Source of the DNA: Cellulomonas sp.
Lineage (GTDB): Bacteria; Actinomycetota; Actinomycetes; Actinomycetales; Cellulomonadaceae
Reading direction: 5' to 3'
NCBI GenBank assembly: GCA_027451305.1
Contig: DAIDJQ010000086.1
Coordinates: forward strand, 1-7,776
Length of the DNA: 7,776 nt
The notes beneath the pieces are model-generated. The model saw only the letters and a program-made list of their open reading frames with translations. It did no database searches and was not told where the DNA came from. Position 1 is the stretch's first letter, and every line of letters begins with the position of its first letter. Positions 4,986-7,776 of the stretch are shown piece after piece. The position numbers were made by a program, and so were the translations under genes.

Positions 4986-6778
4986 CGTCCCGGGTGCTGC
5001 CAGGCTTCCTGGTTGATGCGCCGCGCTACCTGTTCCTGACGGGCAAGGGCGGCGTCGGCAAGACGTCGGTGGCGTGTGCGTCCGCGATCGAGCTGGCGCG
5101 CGCGGGCAAGGCGGTGCTGCTCGTGAGCACCGACCCGGCCTCGAACGTCGGGCACGTGTTCGGCATGAGCATCGGGGACGTCGTCACCACCGTGTCGTCC
5201 GTGCCTGGCTTGTCGGCTCTTGAGATCGATCCCGAGCAGGCCGCCGCGGTGTACCGGGAGCGGATCGTGGCTCCGGTGCGCGGCTTGCTGCCGGCTGGCG
5301 AGGTCGCGCTCATCGAGGAGCAGCTGTCCGGGGCGTGCACCACCGAGATCGCGTCCTTCAACGAGTTCACCGCCCTTCTGACCGACGAGGTGAGTGGGTT
5401 CGACCACGTCGTGTTCGACACGGCGCCCACCGGTCACACCATCCGCTTGCTGCAGCTGCCGACGTCGTGGACCCAGTTCCTGGACGCGGGCAAGGGCGAT
5501 GCCTCATGCCTGGGACCGCTGGCCGGCTTGGACAAGCAGCGGTCGACCTACGCATCGGCGGTCGACGCGTTGGCGGACAGCGCCAGGACACGGATCGTCC
5601 TCGTGACGCGTCCGCAGCGAGCCGCCGTGGCGGAGGTGGCGCGTACCCACGAGGAGCTCGCAGCCCTCGGGATGAAGCGCCAGCATCTGGTGGTCAACGC
5701 CGTGCTGCCACGCCCGGAGGGAGCCGATGCGCTGGCCGGTGCCGTCTTCGCGCGGGAGCAGGCGGTTCTCGCCGACCTGCCTGCGGAGCTGGCGGAGCTG
5801 CCCCGGGACGAACTGAGCCTGCGCCCCTTCGACCTCGTCGGCCTGGAGGCTTTGGCGGACCTGTTCGCTTCCCCGTCGCCTGGCGGCGCGGTGACCCCGA
5901 GCGGAGCCGGAGCTGGGGCTCCGCTCGCCGGCGGCACGCTGTCCTCGCTCGTGGACGAGCTCGCACGGCAGGGACATGGCCTGGTGATGACGATGGGGAA
6001 GGGCGGAGTGGGCAAGACGACCGTCGCGACGGCTATCGCGGTCGCGCTCGCCGACCGTGGTCTGCCGGTTCTGCTCTCGACGACCGACCCCGCCGCGCAC
6101 CTGGACCAGACCCTCGCCGGTTCCTTGCCCGGGCTCAGCGTTTCGCGGATCGACCCGGTCGCCGAGACCGAGAGGTATCGGGCCGCGGTCCTTGCGGCGA
6201 AGGGTGCGGCGCTCGACGACGCGGGCAAGGCAAGCCTCGAGGAGGACCTGCGGTCGCCGTGCACCGAGGAGATCGCCGTCTTCCAGGCCTTCTCGCGGGT
6301 CGTCAACGAGGGTCGGCGCACGTTCGTCGTGCTGGACACGGCCCCGACGGGTCACACCTTGCTGCTTCTGGACGCCACCGGCTCCTACCACCGTGACGTC
6401 ACGAGGCAGCTTGCCGGTGTGTCCGGCACATTCACGACCCCGCTGATGCGCCTTCAGGACCCTCTCCACACGAAGGTGCTGATCGTGACCCTCGCGGAGG
6501 CGACGCCTGTGCTCGAGGCCGAGGCCCTGGCGCAGGATCTCGAGCGTGCTGGCATCCATCCGTGGGCCTGGGTGATCAACGAGTCGCTGGCGGCGGCTGA
6601 GACCGACGACCCGCTCCTGCTGCGTCGTGCCGCCAATGAGATTGCGCAGGTCGAGCGGGTGCTGCGGCGCGACGCCGTTCGTTGCTCCTTGGTCCCGCTG
6701 CTGGCCGATGAGCCGGTGGGCATCCCGGCCCTGCGTGGGTTGGTCGGTGCGAGCCGGCAGACGCCTGTCGGTGTGTGA
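4979..6778 (+). CDS. arsA: ArsA arsenical pump-driving ATPase (two-domain)
   Basis: This is a tandem-domain ATPase of 599 residues (E. coli ArsA has 583). A1 half: P-loop GKGGVGKTS (22-30) and the ArsA signature DTAPTGHT (147-154). A linker rich in Gly, Ala and Ser (about 302-319) leads to the A2 half: P-loop GKGGVGKT (340-347) and a second DTAPTGHT (453-460). The three arsenite-binding cysteines of the family are all present, in SGACTTEI (Cys120), ASCLGPLAG (Cys177) and RSPCTEEI (Cys428), so allosteric activation by As(III) should be intact. ArsA receives arsenite from ArsD and energises ArsB or Acr3; neither partner is in the window. The frame is open from an ATG at 4895, but that would overlap arsD by about 90 bp. 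I prefer the GTG at 4979, which overlaps the arsD stop (GTGCTGA) for coupled translation. A GTG at 4994 (594 residues) is nearly as plausible and aligns well with the E. coli N-terminus. Confidence 0.95.
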   Translation: MLTSRVLPGFLVDAPRYLFLTGKGGVGKTSVACASAIELARAGKAVLLVSTDPASNVGHVFGMSIGDVVTTVSSVPGLSALEIDPEQAAAVYRERIVAPVRGLLPAGEVALIEEQLSGACTTEIASFNEFTALLTDEVSGFDHVVFDTAPTGHTIRLLQLPTSWTQFLDAGKGDASCLGPLAGLDKQRSTYASAVDALADSARTRIVLVTRPQRAAVAEVARTHEELAALGMKRQHLVVNAVLPRPEGADALAGAVFAREQAVLADLPAELAELPRDELSLRPFDLVGLEALADLFASPSPGGAVTPSGAGAGAPLAGGTLSSLVDELARQGHGLVMTMGKGGVGKTTVATAIAVALADRGLPVLLSTTDPAAHLDQTLAGSLPGLSVSRIDPVAETERYRAAVLAAKGAALDDAGKASLEEDLRSPCTEEIAVFQAFSRVVNEGRRTFVVLDTAPTGHTLLLLDATGSYHRDVTRQLAGVSGTFTTPLMRLQDPLHTKVLIVTLAEATPVLEAEALAQDLERAGIHPWAWVINESLAAAETDDPLLLRRAANEIAQVERVLRRDAVRCSLVPLLADEPVGIPALRGLVGASRQTPVGV

Positions 6779-6988
6779 CGCAGGCAGGGGCCGGCGTTCC
6801 CCTCCGGCGCGCACTGGCGCGCGGGGGGCCGCGGCCGCTGTTGTGCCGCTGGCCCAGGGCTTGTCCGGCGCCGAGGGTGCGCGCCGGGCGGCGTGGTTGT
6901 GGACCCGGGTCTGGTCGACGGCCAGGCCGGCGAACAGGTGGACGCGTAGCGGCCGACGCGTGGTGATCTCGATGCCGACCAGTGGACC
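6779..6988. other. Spacer between convergent arsA and TSUP genes
   Basis: These 210 bp are very GC-rich and hold no recognisable gene. Both strands stay open in some frames, but the translations resemble no family I know. The arsA-proximal half contains the GC hairpin listed separately; I see nothing else in the TSUP-proximal half. Confidence 0.5.
6799..6828 (+). terminator. Candidate GC-only terminator after arsA
   Basis: A perfect 6-bp stem, GCGCGC (6807-6812) with GCGCGC (6817-6822), closes on ACTG and can be extended by CCCC (6799-6802) with the G-run at 6823-6828 across a bulge. It lies about 20 nt after the arsA stop. There is no T-tract. Confidence 0.4.
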
Positions 6989-7741
6989 TCAGCCGGTGAG
7001 CAGGGTGACCATCTTCACGGCGGTCATGACGACGATGAGGACGCCGAAGACCCGCTTGAGGACAGGCCCCGAGACGAACTTGCTGGTGAGCCTGGCGCCG
7101 AGGAAGGCGCCGACGGCGCCGACGACGACGAGGACGGCGGCGAGCGACAGGTCGACGCGTGCGGTGGCGATGTGGGGGATGAGGGAAGTGAAGGACGGCA
7201 GGGTGACGGCGACGGCGTTGACGCCGGCCGCGAGCTTGGGTTCGTAGCCGGCCAGGATGAGCACCGGCATGAGGAGGAAGCCCGGCCCGACGCCGAGTAG
7301 GCCCGCCAGAATCGAGATGGGTACCGCGAGGGCGAGCGCGAGGCCGAGCCTCGGGTGCGGGGCTGCGTCCGGCTTGGTGGCCGAGGGCCGGAACATCTGG
7401 GCGGCGAGGTAGACGACGGCCAGGAGGTAGATGCCCCACAGCCACCCCTGGGCGACGTACTGCGCCAGCCACGCTCCGACAGGTGCGACCGTGGCCGTGA
7501 CGGCGGTGAGTAGCAGTGCCGGGCGCCAGGCGACCAGTCGGCTGCGGGCGAATCCGAAGGCTGCGAACAGTGCGGTCACGCCGTTGAGGAAGAGGCTCAG
7601 CGGCTGGACCTGGTGGACCAGGTCCGGCAGGAAGAAGCCGAGGAACGGCACGGCCGCGAACGCCACGCCCAGGCCGAGCATCCCGGAAGCGACCGAGAGG
7701 GCGAACAGCCCAACGGCGATGACGAGGGCAACAGCGGTCAT
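6989..7741 (-). CDS. TSUP family (TauE/SafE) membrane permease
   Basis: This 250-residue hydrophobic protein has about eight membrane segments in two homologous halves. The repeated family motif appears near the N-terminus of each half: GMLGLG (20-25) and GLLGVGPG (147-154), the second followed by MPVLILAGYEPKLAAGVNAVAVT. TSUP proteins export or import sulfite, sulfoacetate, thiosulfate and other small anions; substrate cannot be read from this sequence. It has no cysteine. A strong Shine-Dalgarno, GGAGGAG (7753-7747), sits 5 nt before the ATG, supporting the start. Its promoter must lie at or beyond the right edge. It converges on arsA, so it is not cotranscribed with the ars genes visible here and may belong to another operon to the right. 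An arsenic role is possible by association only. Confidence 0.85.
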   Translation of the reverse strand: MTAVALVIAVGLFALSVASGMLGLGVAFAAVPFLGFFLPDLVHQVQPLSLFLNGVTALFAAFGFARSRLVAWRPALLLTAVTATVAPVGAWLAQYVAQGWLWGIYLLAVVYLAAQMFRPSATKPDAAPHPRLGLALALAVPISILAGLLGVGPGFLLMPVLILAGYEPKLAAGVNAVAVTLPSFTSLIPHIATARVDLSLAAVLVVVGAVGAFLGARLTSKFVSGPVLKRVFGVLIVVMTAVKMVTLLTG

Positions 7742-7746
7742 GCTCG

Positions 7747-7753
7747 CTCCTCC
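7747..7753 (-). promoter_or_regulatory. Ribosome-binding site of the TSUP gene
   Basis: GGAGGAG on the minus strand, 5 nt upstream of the ATG at 7741. It is the strongest Shine-Dalgarno in the window and contrasts with the three probably leaderless genes. Confidence 0.8.
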
Positions 7754-7776
7754 AGGTGCGGGTGGGACGGCGGGGG

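Noticed and set aside
5504..6814. 436-codon minus-strand frame antisense to arsA
   Set aside because: Low-complexity Arg/Gln-rich translation with no family signature; arsA on the other strand is unambiguous.
1..7776. CRISPR array, IS element or transposase
   Set aside because: No regularly spaced repeats, terminal inverted repeats or transposase-like reading frame were seen.

Overview
The window is high-GC DNA carrying a compact arsenic-resistance (ars) locus. The GC-rich codon use, the form of ArsR, the ArsC with an N-terminal helical dimerization-type domain and the probable leaderless promoters all point to an actinomycete. I assign no genus.

Layout: (1) 1-356 has no convincing gene. 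It holds a strong intrinsic terminator for a gene left of the window, an 11-bp tandem repeat and GC-rich spacer. (2) 357-2425, minus strand: a MIP-family (aquaporin-like) channel followed by a single-cysteine FAD/NAD(P)H oxidoreductase of the CoA-disulfide-reductase type, joined by an ATGA stop/start overlap. (3) 2426-2473 is a 48-bp divergent promoter with mirror-image structure, followed by (4) 2474-3148, plus strand, an ArsR-type DNA-binding domain fused to an LMW-phosphatase-type arsenate reductase. (5) 3192-3848, minus: a second, stand-alone ArsC arsenate reductase, convergent with the fusion gene. (6) 3849-4149: arsC leader and promoter plus spacer. (7) 4150-4506, minus: ArsR repressor. 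(8) 4507-4607: divergent arsR/arsD promoter and operator. (9) 4608-6778, plus: ArsD metallochaperone and two-domain ArsA ATPase, overlapping by 7 nt. (10) 6779-6988: GC-rich spacer with a hairpin. (11) 6989-7741, minus: TSUP (TauE/SafE) permease.

How it fits together (inference from families): arsenate is reduced to arsenite by ArsC and/or the ArsR-ArsC fusion. Arsenite is sensed by ArsR, bound by ArsD and passed to ArsA. No ArsB or Acr3 pump is encoded in the window, so ArsA lacks its usual membrane partner here. The MIP channel may be the arsenite exit route, as in rhizobial AqpS systems, or a pump may lie outside. The CoA-disulfide-reductase-like enzyme may supply or protect low-molecular-weight thiols, and the TSUP permease may handle sulfur oxyanions or a related anion.

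The regulatory DNA is the most striking part. One near-palindromic motif, TTGAC-N4-GTC(A/G)A, sits on the -35 regions of arsC, arsR and arsD. A differently spaced inverted repeat serves the channel/fusion pair. Three of the promoters place their -10 only 6-8 nt before the ATG, predicting leaderless mRNAs.
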